Shown: piece after piece, positions 1 through 9,269 of the stretch
Position numbering within the stretch: the stretch's first letter is position 1
Layout of the letters: every line of letters begins with the position of its first letter
DNA from: an uncultured Bacteroides sp.
GTDB lineage: Bacteria > Bacteroidota > Bacteroidia > Bacteroidales > Bacteroidaceae
NCBI GenBank assembly: GCA_949296575.1
Contig: CASFPE010000027.1
Span: 19,054 to 83,053, forward strand
DNA: 64,000 nt
Reading direction: 5' to 3'
Notes under the pieces: generated by a model
Seen by the model: the letters and a program-made list of their open reading frames with translations, nothing else
Told to the model about the DNA's origin: nothing
Databases searched by the model: none
Translations under genes and position numbers: made by a program

Positions 1-1535
1 ACCAAGCGGTCGGGCAGCTTCGCTTTCAGGAAGTATTTCAATATCACGTCGTCGGGCGCATCCGACAAGGCAACCTGGTACAGCCCGTTCATGTCCATGA
101 ATTCATCGAACACATCCGTGCAAAGCACCACGGTCTTGGGGATGGCCACTTCCGCATTTTCAAACTGGTCGAACTCCGGGTGGTGCTTGATCATGTTGTC
201 GATGAAAGCCAGGCCACGCCCTTTCCCGCCCAACGAGCCTTCGCCGATGCGGGCAAAGTTGGAGTAACGGTCGAAGCGGTCGCGCTTGAAAATGGCCACC
301 ACCCCCTGGTTCTTCACCTTGCGGTAGCGCACGATGGAGTCGAAAATAATCTGCCGGTGCGCGTCCACGTCCTGAAGGCTGTCCCAACTGATTTGCTTCA
401 GGAACTCGGCCACCGGGAAGATGGCCCGCGAATAGAGCCATCGCGAGATGTGGTTGCGGCGGATGTGGTAGAGGAACGATTCCTTGGGGACGGCGAAAAT
501 GATGTTTTGCAGTTCCTTCAGGTTGCGCACGCGGGCAATCTCCTCCCTCGTGTCGGGGTTGCGGAACACAAAGTCGCCGAAGCCGAAATTATCCGAGACG
601 GCCTGCCGCAGGTCGATGTCCATCTTCTTGGAGTTCTTGTCGATGAAGCTCGCATTGAAGCGATGGGCATACACTTGGTTCTCTGTCTCCGACGACTGGA
701 TGATAATCGGGATGAATTCATCACGGCTGCGCACGTCGCGGCACAGCTTGATGCCGGCCAAAGGATCGGTCACGCCGTTGCGCGGGAAACGCACGTCGGT
801 GATGATGCCCAGCATGTTGTTGGCATACTTCTCGTAGAGCGTCCACGCTTCTTCATACGAACGCACCAGCACAATCTTGGGGCGGCCCCGCATGCGCAGC
901 GTCTGCTGGTGGGGGTTCAAGGCTTCCGTGGAAAACTCCTGGCTTTGCTTCAGCACGAACCTGAACAAGTATGGCAGCACGGACGAATAAAAGCGGATGG
1001 AATCTTCCACCAGCATGATGACCTGCACGCCCACTTCCTCCACGTCATGCTCCAAGTTCATCTTGTCCTCTATCAGTTTGATGATGGACAACAACAGGTC
1101 GGTGTTGCCCAACCAGCAGAACACGTATTCGAACATGCTCAGGTCTTCATGCTCGATGCGCTGCGTGATGCCGTGCGAGAAAGGCGTCAACACCACCAAC
1201 GGGATGTGTTCGTACTTCTTCTTGATGTTACGGGCTATCTGGAAACTGTCGCAATTGTCCGTGCCCGGCATGCAAATCACCAAGTCGAAAGGAATGTTGT
1301 CCAGCTGCTTCCAAGCCTCATCCTCCGTGGACACTTGCGTGAAGCGCGGGGGATAGCGCAGGCTGAGGTCCATGTACTCATTGAATATCTTCTCGTCGAT
1401 GCGCCCGTCGTCTTCCAACATGAAAGCGTCGTAGGGATTGGCCACCAACAGGACATTGAAGATGCGCTTCGTCATCAAGCTGACAAACGACGTGTCCTTG
1501 AAATACAACTGGCTTAGTTTAAACTTGCTGAGCAT
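1..1535 (-). CDS. PEP/pyruvate-binding domain protein, PEP synthase-like (N-terminal part)
   Basis: The reading frame starts at ATG 1535 and stays open to the window edge, so about 511 N-terminal residues are visible and the C-terminus is missing. The first 160 residues resemble a response-regulator receiver-like domain (start MLSKFKLSQLYF, later DLVICMPGTDN). Further on comes GEGSLGGKGRGLAFI, the glycine-rich start of the PEP synthase / pyruvate phosphate dikinase ATP-grasp domain. The family converts pyruvate and ATP to PEP. Bacteroidales carry a long version with this N-terminal extension, and the visible part matches it. The catalytic histidine and PEP-binding domains lie outside the window, so the enzymatic activity is inferred from family resemblance. 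It is divergent from gdhA and shares a 281-bp intergenic region with it. Confidence 0.8.
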   Translation of the reverse strand, partial: MLSKFKLSQLYFKDTSFVSLMTKRIFNVLLVANPYDAFMLEDDGRIDEKIFNEYMDLSLRYPPRFTQVSTEDEAWKQLDNIPFDLVICMPGTDNCDSFQIARNIKKKYEHIPLVVLTPFSHGITQRIEHEDLSMFEYVFCWLGNTDLLLSIIKLIEDKMNLEHDVEEVGVQVIMLVEDSIRFYSSVLPYLFRFVLKQSQEFSTEALNPHQQTLRMRGRPKIVLVRSYEEAWTLYEKYANNMLGIITDVRFPRNGVTDPLAGIKLCRDVRSRDEFIPIIIQSSETENQVYAHRFNASFIDKNSKKMDIDLRQAVSDNFGFGDFVFRNPDTREEIARVRNLKELQNIIFAVPKESFLYHIRRNHISRWLYSRAIFPVAEFLKQISWDSLQDVDAHRQIIFDSIVRYRKVKNQGVVAIFKRDRFDRYSNFARIGEGSLGGKGRGLAFIDNMIKHHPEFDQFENAEVAIPKTVVLCTDVFDEFMDMNGLYQVALSDAPDDVILKYFLKAKLPDRL

Positions 1536-1565
1536 GCTTTAAATACGTCTTTACTTTTCTATATG

Positions 1566-1573
1566 CAAAAATA
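1566..1573 (-). promoter_or_regulatory. Bacteroidota -7 box for the PEP synthase-like gene
   Basis: On the minus strand this reads TATTTTTG, matching TAnnTTTG, about 30 bases upstream of ATG 1535. I see no convincing -33 TTTG at the usual spacing. Confidence 0.45.
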
Positions 1574-1744
1574 GTGAAAATCAAAACGACGGCATCATCT
1601 TCCATCCATTTTCTCCACTCTGCAAGGAAAAGCACGCCTCTCTCCCGCCCTCTTGCTATCAGAAAACGAAAGCAAAGAATGACATTTTATCATTATTTAA
1701 GCAAAATATCAGCGAAAACATGGTGCCTTTGCAAAATATATCCC

Positions 1745-1752
1745 TATATTTG
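1745..1752 (+). promoter_or_regulatory. Bacteroidota -7 box for gdhA
   Basis: TATATTTG, followed by GC, lies 64 bases upstream of the gdhA ATG. A TTTG at 1728-1731 is only 13 bases upstream, shorter than the usual 19-21 spacing, so the -33 element is uncertain. Confidence 0.5.
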
Positions 1753-1816
1753 CAGTCAGAAGATTGACATTTTGATTAAAGACAATTGTTCAACATAACC
1801 TAACAAATATAATATT

Positions 1817-3154
1817 ATGAACATCGAACGTATCATGTCCTCTTTAGAGGCAAAACATCCCGGCGAATCTGAATACCTTCAGGCAGTAAGAGAAGTGCTT
1901 CTTTCCATAGAAGACATTTACAACCAACACCCGGAATTTGAAAAAGCCAAAATCATCGAACGGCTGGTTGAACCCGACCGCATCTTCACATTCCGCGTGA
2001 CGTGGGTGGACGACAAAGGCGAAGTGCAGACCAACTTGGGCTACCGCGTGCAGTTCAACAACGCCATCGGCCCGTACAAAGGCGGCATCCGTTTCCACGC
2101 TTCCGTCAACCTTTCCATCCTGAAATTCTTAGGTTTCGAGCAAACATTCAAGAACGCCCTGACCACGCTCCCGATGGGCGGCGGCAAAGGCGGTTCCGAC
2201 TTCTCGCCCCGTGGCAAGAGCGATGCCGAAATCATGCGGTTCTGCCAGGCATTCATCCTTGAACTGTGGCGCCACTTAGGCCCTGACATGGACGTGCCTG
2301 CCGGAGACATCGGCGTGGGAGGCCGCGAAGTGGGCTACATGTTCGGCATGTATAAGAAACTCACCCGCGAATTTACCGGCACATTCACAGGGAAAGGACT
2401 GGAATTCGGCGGTTCGCTGATACGCCCGGAAGCCACAGGTTTCGGCGGCCTTTACTTTGTGAACCAGATGCTGAAAACGAAAGGCATCGACATCAAAGGG
2501 AAGACGGTGGCCATCTCCGGCTTTGGAAACGTAGCATGGGGCGCAGCCACCAAGGCCACTCAATTGGGCGCAAAGGTCATCACCATCTCCGGGCCTGACG
2601 GCTACATCTATGACCCCGACGGCATCAGCGGCGAAAAGATAGACTACATGTTGGAACTCCGCGCTTCAGGCAACGACATCGTGGCCCCGTATGCAGAGAA
2701 ATACCCGAACGCACAATTCGTTCCGGGCCGCCGCCCGTGGGAAGTGAAGGCGGACATCGCACTGCCTTGCGCCACCCAGAACGAGCTGAACGGCGAGGAC
2801 GCACAACACTTGATTGACAACCACGTGACCTGCATCGGCGAAATCTCCAACATGGGATGCACGCCCGAAGCCATCGACAAGTTCATCGAACACAAGATGC
2901 TGTATGCGCCGGGCAAGGCAGTCAACGCCGGCGGCGTAGCAACATCCGGGCTTGAAATGTCGCAAAACGCCATGCATTTAAGCTGGTCGGCCGAAGAAGT
3001 GGACCAAAAGCTGCACGGCATCATGTACGGCATCCACGAGCAATGCGTGAAATACGGCACCGAACCTGACGGGTACATCAACTACGTGAAAGGCGCCAAC
3101 ATTGCCGGATTCATGAAAGTGGCGCACGCCATGATGGGACAAGGCATCATCTGA
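1817..3154 (+). CDS. gdhA: NADP-type glutamate dehydrogenase
   Basis: This 445-residue protein has the length and motifs of the hexameric bacterial glutamate dehydrogenases, which interconvert 2-oxoglutarate plus ammonium and glutamate in the cytoplasm. Visible signatures are the substrate-binding stretch GPYKGGIRFH near residue 80, the catalytic-lysine region LPMGGGKGGSDF near residue 118, the conserved DVPAGDIGVGGREVG, and a Rossmann motif SGFGNVAWG near residue 235. The start at ATG 1817 gives the normal N-terminus of the family (MNIERIMSSLEAKHPGE). It is a single gene with its own promoter region and a strong terminator downstream. The GxGNVA fingerprint and the overall sequence favour the NADP(H) type; cofactor choice is an inference. 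Confidence 0.95.
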   Translation: MNIERIMSSLEAKHPGESEYLQAVREVLLSIEDIYNQHPEFEKAKIIERLVEPDRIFTFRVTWVDDKGEVQTNLGYRVQFNNAIGPYKGGIRFHASVNLSILKFLGFEQTFKNALTTLPMGGGKGGSDFSPRGKSDAEIMRFCQAFILELWRHLGPDMDVPAGDIGVGGREVGYMFGMYKKLTREFTGTFTGKGLEFGGSLIRPEATGFGGLYFVNQMLKTKGIDIKGKTVAISGFGNVAWGAATKATQLGAKVITISGPDGYIYDPDGISGEKIDYMLELRASGNDIVAPYAEKYPNAQFVPGRRPWEVKADIALPCATQNELNGEDAQHLIDNHVTCIGEISNMGCTPEAIDKFIEHKMLYAPGKAVNAGGVATSGLEMSQNAMHLSWSAEEVDQKLHGIMYGIHEQCVKYGTEPDGYINYVKGANIAGFMKVAHAMMGQGII

Positions 3155-3233
3155 CGCCTCCAAACGGATTCCTTTACATAGTACATATAAAGGCATAGAT
3201 TCTCGTTTAGTTGTATTTGTATTTTGTATAAGC

Positions 3234-3267
3234 GCGTTGCCCCCTCTTGTGAAAAAGGGGGCAACGC
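3234..3267 (+). terminator. Rho-independent terminator after gdhA
   Basis: A perfect 12-bp stem (GCGTTGCCCCCT, 3234-3245, with AGGGGGCAACGC, 3256-3267) encloses a 10-base loop and is followed by TTTTCTTA. It sits between convergent genes and may also serve the fimbrial operon coming from the other side. Confidence 0.85.
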
Positions 3268-3355
3268 TTTTCTTATAAAAGGAGATTTATGAAAAGAAAA
3301 AGCCCTGATGGGCCGCGGTGCCGCACCGGTCAGTCCATGGGCGGCATGCGGCTCA

Positions 3356-6300
3356 TCAATAAGCCATGAGTTTAAAATTATGCTTTGTGCCGTCAGCAAG
3401 CACCACAGAAACAATCTGCAAATCTCTTTGCAAACGCACTTGCACTTCGACAGACGGATGCACTTTCAACGAAGAATACACGCGGCCATCCATGCCATAC
3501 ACGGTGACGCCCACAATCTCGCTGCCCACCGTCTTCACTGTGGCATCCGCGCCTTGGGTGGTGACAAACACTTCGTTGCCAGCCCCTTCCTCTTTCCACA
3601 AGGCCACATCCACCAAAGAATACCTCCCAATGCTCGATTCACCGGAAGCAAGGGCTATTTCTTCGTCAAGGGCATAAGTATCGCCCGTGCTGTTGTCGCG
3701 CAACACATAGCGGGAACTGTCAAAACCATTTTCTTCTACGAAACGCAAAACCAGCATGTCGGCCTCCGCCGTGCAAATGGCAAGAGGAACTTCCGCCATT
3801 CCTTCAATCGAAAGGATGTCATAAGCAACGCTGCCCGACACAGCAAATACGCCCACTGAAGGCTTCACTTCCGCATCCATCAACGATGCTACCGCATCCA
3901 CACCGCCAATGCCTGCAAGCAACACCCCGGACTCGGCATGCCCATTGCCGGCAAGAACCCGCAAAGCCGGGATGGCGGATGACTGCAACGTGCTTTCGCC
4001 CGTCAGCATTTCTTCCGTGAAAAGGATTTCTTTTTCCGCAGAAGCCGACTCGAAAGTCACGAAGAATGATTGCATCGGCTCTATTCTCGTCACGCCTTCT
4101 GCATTGGACAACAGGTCGCGGCTCACGGAATGCACGGTGTTGCCATCATACACTTTCACCGACTCTACCCCTTCATTGCCGGCAATGAAAGCGGCAATGT
4201 CAATGCGGCTCATGAACGGATTGCCCACCAGGAAGTCGGCCGTTGAGGTGCCGGTGCCGGTGCGCAATGTCACAGCAAGCGGCAACACATTGGTATATAC
4301 CTTGCGGGTCTCGCCTTCGTAATCGAAAGTCATCGGCATGCTTTCCTCTGCCTCCTGCTCATAGATGAACCGGCCGGCGTCCGTTTTGTCGAGATTCTCG
4401 CTGGCGGCAAGCATCTCGCCGTCATAATCACTGTAATAATTGTAGGACGTATGCAATTTCGGGAAACGGAACACGAATTTATGGTTGCCCGGAAGTGCCT
4501 GGTTGTCCACCCAAAGCGAGAATCCATTGGCCATCGGGTAAAGATAGTTCAACGCATTGAAATTCTTGGACCACTCTGCCTTGTTGATTTCCGCATGGCC
4601 CAAGTCGGCTTCCGTATCGATGCCCACTTGCGTTGTGGCGCCGTCAAACAACCGTGCCGGGGCTGTTGTTGCCCAAAGGCGTTGGTAAACACGCGGGTTG
4701 AAACGGTTCTGAGGCATGTTTTCTGCCGTGAAATCGGTAAAGTAGTCCGGATTCCCTTCGTCGGCAGGGACAAACATGTCGCCTGTGTACATGTTCTTCA
4801 AAGGTGCCGACAAAAGGTAATAACGATTCGGGTCAAGTTCCATTTCCACCCATGCTTTGCTGTAATTGAGGCTGGCCGGGCAATCCACGGCCGCCCGCGA
4901 TTGGAAATAAATCCGGTCGCAACAATATTCATCCGCTTCGGCCACATCGGCAGGAAGCAACGGATATTTGGCGGCATCGCTGGTAATCACGACATCCGTG
5001 CAGCAATAAGGCGAACCGGCCGTCCAGTTGTTCCATTCGTTCCAGTCCGTATTCACCGGGGCGGCTTTCCACTCCGTGTAAAGCGGATGCACGGCATAAG
5101 GTGCCGTATCTACAATGTTGTGGCTGCCGTCGTAGAAAATCATGTTGAAACGGCCGACGGTGTTCAACGTGTAAGTCACCGTAAAGTAACCTTCCCTATC
5201 TACCGGCAATTCCTGCTCCACAATCCCTTGTTCAGGCATCGAAAGGAAATACTTGGTGCCTGCAAGCCCTTTCCCGGATATCGTCATCTCGTCGCCTTGG
5301 CAAATCTGGCTCACTTCAAGGTCGCCGATGCTGGTGAAACAACTTTCAGGGTCTTCGCAGTCGGGGATGCCATCGCCATCTGTATCGCCGCGCAGGAACA
5401 TTCCATAAAAATACTGGAAGTCCAATACTCCGGCAACGCTGGCCACCTCAATCTGCACTTCATCGTAACGGGCTTTCGGCTGCAAAATAAGAATGCTCTT
5501 GTCGCCATAGCCTATCACATTCACGCCCAACACATTCCAGTTCGTGAACTCGTCACCCGTAGGGTTGCCTTGATAATAGGTCCGCACCGTCAACCATTTT
5601 CCGGCATTCACTCCGGCAAGATAGGTGTTGTTATCTACCACGATGCACAACTGGTGGCGGAAGTCAAGCGTGTAGCCCGGCTTCACAGAGAACACGGTGC
5701 CGCCCCCTACGGTCACTGAATTCACGACGGCCATGGCCGTTTCAAGATCGCCATCGATAAAGAAACTCAAATTATCGTTCACACCGGCCACCGAAACCAC
5801 ACTTCCTTGCTCGCCCGTGGAGATGGAAGCGCCGGAACCACCGGGCTCAGCCGAAATGATTTGCACGCCACAACCAAAAGGACCGCCGCAATCTTCATTC
5901 TCAGGATTGAGGATTTCCTTGAACGGATAATAAATGTTCAGCGTGGACACCGTGAGGTTCAAAAAACCGGCTTTCCAAAGCATGATTTCATCCACCTTGA
6001 TGGGTTCGCCATTGCTGTCTTTCATCGTGGGATCCACTTCCACACAGAAACGCATCTTCTGCTGGCGGTTGTCGCCCGCAAGACCCACAGACACGACATC
6101 CGTTTCTGTTATCACTTTCTCAAACACTTGGTTACCATCGTGATAACCCCGTATCAAGAAGAACTGCAAGGCACTTACGTCCAAGCCCTCCGACTCCAAT
6201 TCCACCATGAAGCCCAGCTTGGCGGGATACTGCTCAGTGGCTGCATCATAAATCAACGAACCGTCGGTGGTCTTCACGCCGACAATCATCAGATTGTTGG

Positions 6301-7936
6301 CCACGGAAAGGCCGGAGATATAAGTCGCGCAATTATTATAATCATCGTCCAAGATATAATCCACGTTCTCTCTGTCGGTCAGTGAAAGCAACGAACCGCT
6401 CGTGCCATGCAAATCGTCGGTAAGGGCATACGGGCCTTCTATCGCCTCATCGAGGTTCACAAGCGGCCGGCCGCAAATATCGTCGGCTTCCGAACCAATC
6501 ACCTCGCCTTTGTTGATGACCACCGTTTCAAAACAGCCGTCACTGGCGGTGGCACGGAAAATGTAGTCGCCATTGATGTCCATGTTGCTCACGTATCCTC
6601 CATCAGTCACCGTCACTTTCGAACCATCAGGCGCACTCTCAAGCGACCATGTCACCGACAATGCCTGGTTCGACTCCAACTGTATGGAAGTCTGCGCTTC
6701 GCAAAGGTTGGTATCAAAAGTCGGATTGATGTCGCAATGATGGTTCACATCCGGCGCCTCGCGCACAAAGCCATAATACACGCCCATTGCGCCAACGTTT
6801 ACCGACAACACCGTGTGGAAACGGATTTCTGCCCCTGAATAGTCCACACTCGATACAATGGAGGCCATTCCATTCTCTCCACCGGCCACCGACAAACCCA
6901 GCACGCCGCCCGACACGGTTTCTCTCTGCACTTCATCCCCATTGCGGTCAAACAACACGATGTCTATCCATGCACCCACATTCAGTGCCAGAAGATTGCC
7001 GGCTTTGTACTTGAAGCCCACTTCTGAACCAGCCTTGAATACTTCTTCATCACCGGAATTGCCGACACACAACTTCACACCGCCTTGGTAACCAGCAGCA
7101 ATAATCGGCGTAAGCGTTGCATAATCAGAGTCATAATCATCATTGGTAAGGTTCTCGATTTGATCGGACAACAACGGGAAAGGAATGCCAAGCAACACCG
7201 GGTTCCATCCTTCTGCCGAGTCGAAATAATAATCCGGCCCCATGCTTGCCAACCCGCCATCGGTCAACTTGATTTCCTTCTCTTTGCCCACAAAAGCATA
7301 TTTCACCAGCCAAGTGCTGCCCACATCCAAGGCCACACCTCCGCCATCCACAAGACACACTTCATCGAAGTCCCAATCGGAAGTAGCCGTAAGATAAATG
7401 TTGGCATCGTCTGTACCCGGAACGGAAATCAGCGACAAGCCGATGCCTCCTGCACTCAATCCTTCTTCCACGTCTTTCCGCCCCATCTCCTGGCCATCGC
7501 GATAAAAATAGATATCCATGGTTGCAATCACCTCCAACGACAGCACGCTGCTGCCCGAAGAAGCCACCACGCAGAATCCTGCTTCCGTGCCGGCGGCATA
7601 ATAATTGTTCATGTCGCGCACGCTGACTATCGGGTTGATCCCGATACCTGCACCTACTATCTTCGGGAAGGCCGTGTAGTTATTGAGATCCTCATCGGTC
7701 AGATTGTCCAAATCTTCAATCCACGAGCCTACGCCTACCACCGTGACCAGCTTGTTGGCCACGCATCCGCGCCCCACCAAAGCATGCCGGTTCGTAAGAT
7801 AATTCGCAGCATCGGGATTCACTTGCTGCCACAACGGACGGCCTGGTTCCAAAGGATTCCCATCGTCCTGCGCCTGCATCTGCCTCGGGAACAGGGCAGA
7901 TGCCAAAACTGCAATGCATATCAGATATTTCTTCAT
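3356..7936 (-). CDS. Large secreted multi-domain protein, candidate fimbrial tip adhesin
   Basis: This 1526-residue protein is the last gene of the fimbrial operon. I start it at ATG 7936 (MKKYLICIAVL), because the longer frame begins with TTG; the protein has a Sec signal peptide ending near MQAQ. The first two thirds contain four divergent copies of a beta-rich unit, each opening with a similar segment (NLTDEDLNNYTAF, NLTNDDYDSDYATL, VDYILDDDYNNCATY, LSFFIDGDLETAMAV). Near the middle lies DTDGDGIPDCEDPESC, a thrombospondin type-3-like calcium loop. The last 90 residues resemble a T9SS type A sorting domain. Unlike the other operon products it has no lipobox. Its position matches the tip or accessory adhesins of Mfa fimbriae, but it has no visible von Willebrand domain, so it is not an evident Mfa5 homologue. 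The adhesin role is inferred from context. Confidence 0.7.
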   Translation of the reverse strand: MKKYLICIAVLASALFPRQMQAQDDGNPLEPGRPLWQQVNPDAANYLTNRHALVGRGCVANKLVTVVGVGSWIEDLDNLTDEDLNNYTAFPKIVGAGIGINPIVSVRDMNNYYAAGTEAGFCVVASSGSSVLSLEVIATMDIYFYRDGQEMGRKDVEEGLSAGGIGLSLISVPGTDDANIYLTATSDWDFDEVCLVDGGGVALDVGSTWLVKYAFVGKEKEIKLTDGGLASMGPDYYFDSAEGWNPVLLGIPFPLLSDQIENLTNDDYDSDYATLTPIIAAGYQGGVKLCVGNSGDEEVFKAGSEVGFKYKAGNLLALNVGAWIDIVLFDRNGDEVQRETVSGGVLGLSVAGGENGMASIVSSVDYSGAEIRFHTVLSVNVGAMGVYYGFVREAPDVNHHCDINPTFDTNLCEAQTSIQLESNQALSVTWSLESAPDGSKVTVTDGGYVSNMDINGDYIFRATASDGCFETVVINKGEVIGSEADDICGRPLVNLDEAIEGPYALTDDLHGTSGSLLSLTDRENVDYILDDDYNNCATYISGLSVANNLMIVGVKTTDGSLIYDAATEQYPAKLGFMVELESEGLDVSALQFFLIRGYHDGNQVFEKVITETDVVSVGLAGDNRQQKMRFCVEVDPTMKDSNGEPIKVDEIMLWKAGFLNLTVSTLNIYYPFKEILNPENEDCGGPFGCGVQIISAEPGGSGASISTGEQGSVVSVAGVNDNLSFFIDGDLETAMAVVNSVTVGGGTVFSVKPGYTLDFRHQLCIVVDNNTYLAGVNAGKWLTVRTYYQGNPTGDEFTNWNVLGVNVIGYGDKSILILQPKARYDEVQIEVASVAGVLDFQYFYGMFLRGDTDGDGIPDCEDPESCFTSIGDLEVSQICQGDEMTISGKGLAGTKYFLSMPEQGIVEQELPVDREGYFTVTYTLNTVGRFNMIFYDGSHNIVDTAPYAVHPLYTEWKAAPVNTDWNEWNNWTAGSPYCCTDVVITSDAAKYPLLPADVAEADEYCCDRIYFQSRAAVDCPASLNYSKAWVEMELDPNRYYLLSAPLKNMYTGDMFVPADEGNPDYFTDFTAENMPQNRFNPRVYQRLWATTAPARLFDGATTQVGIDTEADLGHAEINKAEWSKNFNALNYLYPMANGFSLWVDNQALPGNHKFVFRFPKLHTSYNYYSDYDGEMLAASENLDKTDAGRFIYEQEAEESMPMTFDYEGETRKVYTNVLPLAVTLRTGTGTSTADFLVGNPFMSRIDIAAFIAGNEGVESVKVYDGNTVHSVSRDLLSNAEGVTRIEPMQSFFVTFESASAEKEILFTEEMLTGESTLQSSAIPALRVLAGNGHAESGVLLAGIGGVDAVASLMDAEVKPSVGVFAVSGSVAYDILSIEGMAEVPLAICTAEADMLVLRFVEENGFDSSRYVLRDNSTGDTYALDEEIALASGESSIGRYSLVDVALWKEEGAGNEVFVTTQGADATVKTVGSEIVGVTVYGMDGRVYSSLKVHPSVEVQVRLQRDLQIVSVVLADGTKHNFKLMAY

Positions 7937-7947
7937 AATCGTCAACC

Positions 7948-9249
7948 TTAATTAAGTTCATGGGAAAGCACGTTCTCGGAAGAACCGGTCAGCACATATT
8001 TGTGGTTGCGCCGGAAATAGAACACGTTGTTGTGGGCATCGGGAGAAATGACTCCCGTGGCACCTTCCCCGTCGTGATACGTTTTATTATCTACATGAAT
8101 CTGGCCATTGTAAGCGGTATAATGAGATATGCCAAGGGCTTCTTCCCGCGTTGCAAAAAAGCGTACGGCCAATTCCATTTTAGCCGGAAGCACAAATGCC
8201 GTGAACTTCAGCTTACGGCTGCTTTCCTCTGAACTAACGGTTTTATAATCTATTGCGGTATATTCTCCTGTAAAATCATCCCAAACACCAGGCAAACCAG
8301 TATAAACATAATTGGGTACCATGGAGAAAGGAGCCAAAAAATCATCGTAAGAAGAAAGCCCCGTTTCTGTCATTACATTTTTCGCAAACAAAGCACCATC
8401 CATAATCGTCCAAGGATCATAGAGAATGCCGTCTTCAATTTGCTGAAGCGTCAGTTCCACTTGAACCTTTGCCACACCACGATAAAGAATACCTGTCAAA
8501 GGCACTGATTTGTTGTATTCGCCATCAGCACCCAATTCAGCAAACTTGATAATCTCATCGCCCGATTCCGTGGTGCAATAACCATAGAAAAACTCCGGCA
8601 CAAATGCCATTTTCCGATTAGCAAAATTAGGCACATCTGTTTCGCCATTCATCGTAGAAATATACGACCAAATATCGCCCACCTTGACTGTTGCCTTGAA
8701 GTCTTCAAAGGTCGTGACATCCTCTAAATTCAGCGTAAACAGGTTCTGCTCACCGTCAGCAAACACATTTCCACTGCGGCCTGCATTCTCACGCTGGCTG
8801 TCGTAGGCAATGGCCACCACGCGGTATTCGTAACCATACACTTTACGAAGCTTTCCCTGCGCGGTGAAGTTCTCGCCCCGATTGCCTTTCACGCAATCCA
8901 CCGTGTAATCATTGGTAGGGTCGTATGTGAATGGTGCGTCATTCGTGCCGCCCTGCAATTGGTCGTCCATATCCTTGCGGCGGAAAGTCACGATGCGAAC
9001 CTTGTCGGCATTGGTCTCGTCCCAACCGTCCACCTCCACAGTGGTTTCCTGTCCCGGAGGCGGTACACGGGTCGCCGCATCCTGTTGCCATGCGGTGCCG
9101 AAAGTTATCGTCACCGCCACTTCGGCCACACTGCTTTCCCATTCATCCAAAGCATCGTTGCTATCGGCACATCCTGCCAGCACACACGCGCAGGCAAAAG
9201 CAACCGCGACTGCTTTACATCTGCTTTTCTTTTCAAAAATCATCGCCAT
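7948..9249 (-). CDS. Fimbrillin-family lipoprotein, accessory pilin
   Basis: This 433-residue protein has a lipoprotein signal (lipobox LAGC, cysteine near residue 27), typical of Bacteroidales fimbrillins that are exported as lipoproteins. A Thr-Arg site (DAATRVPPPG) lies about 60 residues in, where these pilins are cut by an arginine-specific protease before polymerising. The body is beta-rich with no enzymatic motif. A second in-frame ATG at 9243 is equally possible as the start. It lies 11 bases upstream of the tip-adhesin ATG and 20 bases downstream of the previous pilin, so the genes are surely cotranscribed. The accessory role is inferred from operon position; family membership is based on lipobox, Arg site and context. 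Confidence 0.7.
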   Translation of the reverse strand: MAMIFEKKSRCKAVAVAFACACVLAGCADSNDALDEWESSVAEVAVTITFGTAWQQDAATRVPPPGQETTVEVDGWDETNADKVRIVTFRRKDMDDQLQGGTNDAPFTYDPTNDYTVDCVKGNRGENFTAQGKLRKVYGYEYRVVAIAYDSQRENAGRSGNVFADGEQNLFTLNLEDVTTFEDFKATVKVGDIWSYISTMNGETDVPNFANRKMAFVPEFFYGYCTTESGDEIIKFAELGADGEYNKSVPLTGILYRGVAKVQVELTLQQIEDGILYDPWTIMDGALFAKNVMTETGLSSYDDFLAPFSMVPNYVYTGLPGVWDDFTGEYTAIDYKTVSSEESSRKLKFTAFVLPAKMELAVRFFATREEALGISHYTAYNGQIHVDNKTYHDGEGATGVISPDAHNNVFYFRRNHKYVLTGSSENVLSHELN

Positions 9250-9269
9250 AAGTCACCCTCTCCCTCTAT

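Noticed and set aside
1574..1798. 74-codon open frame between the PEP-synthase-like gene and gdhA
   Set aside because: It covers the gdhA promoter box and has no family features or clear ribosome-binding site.
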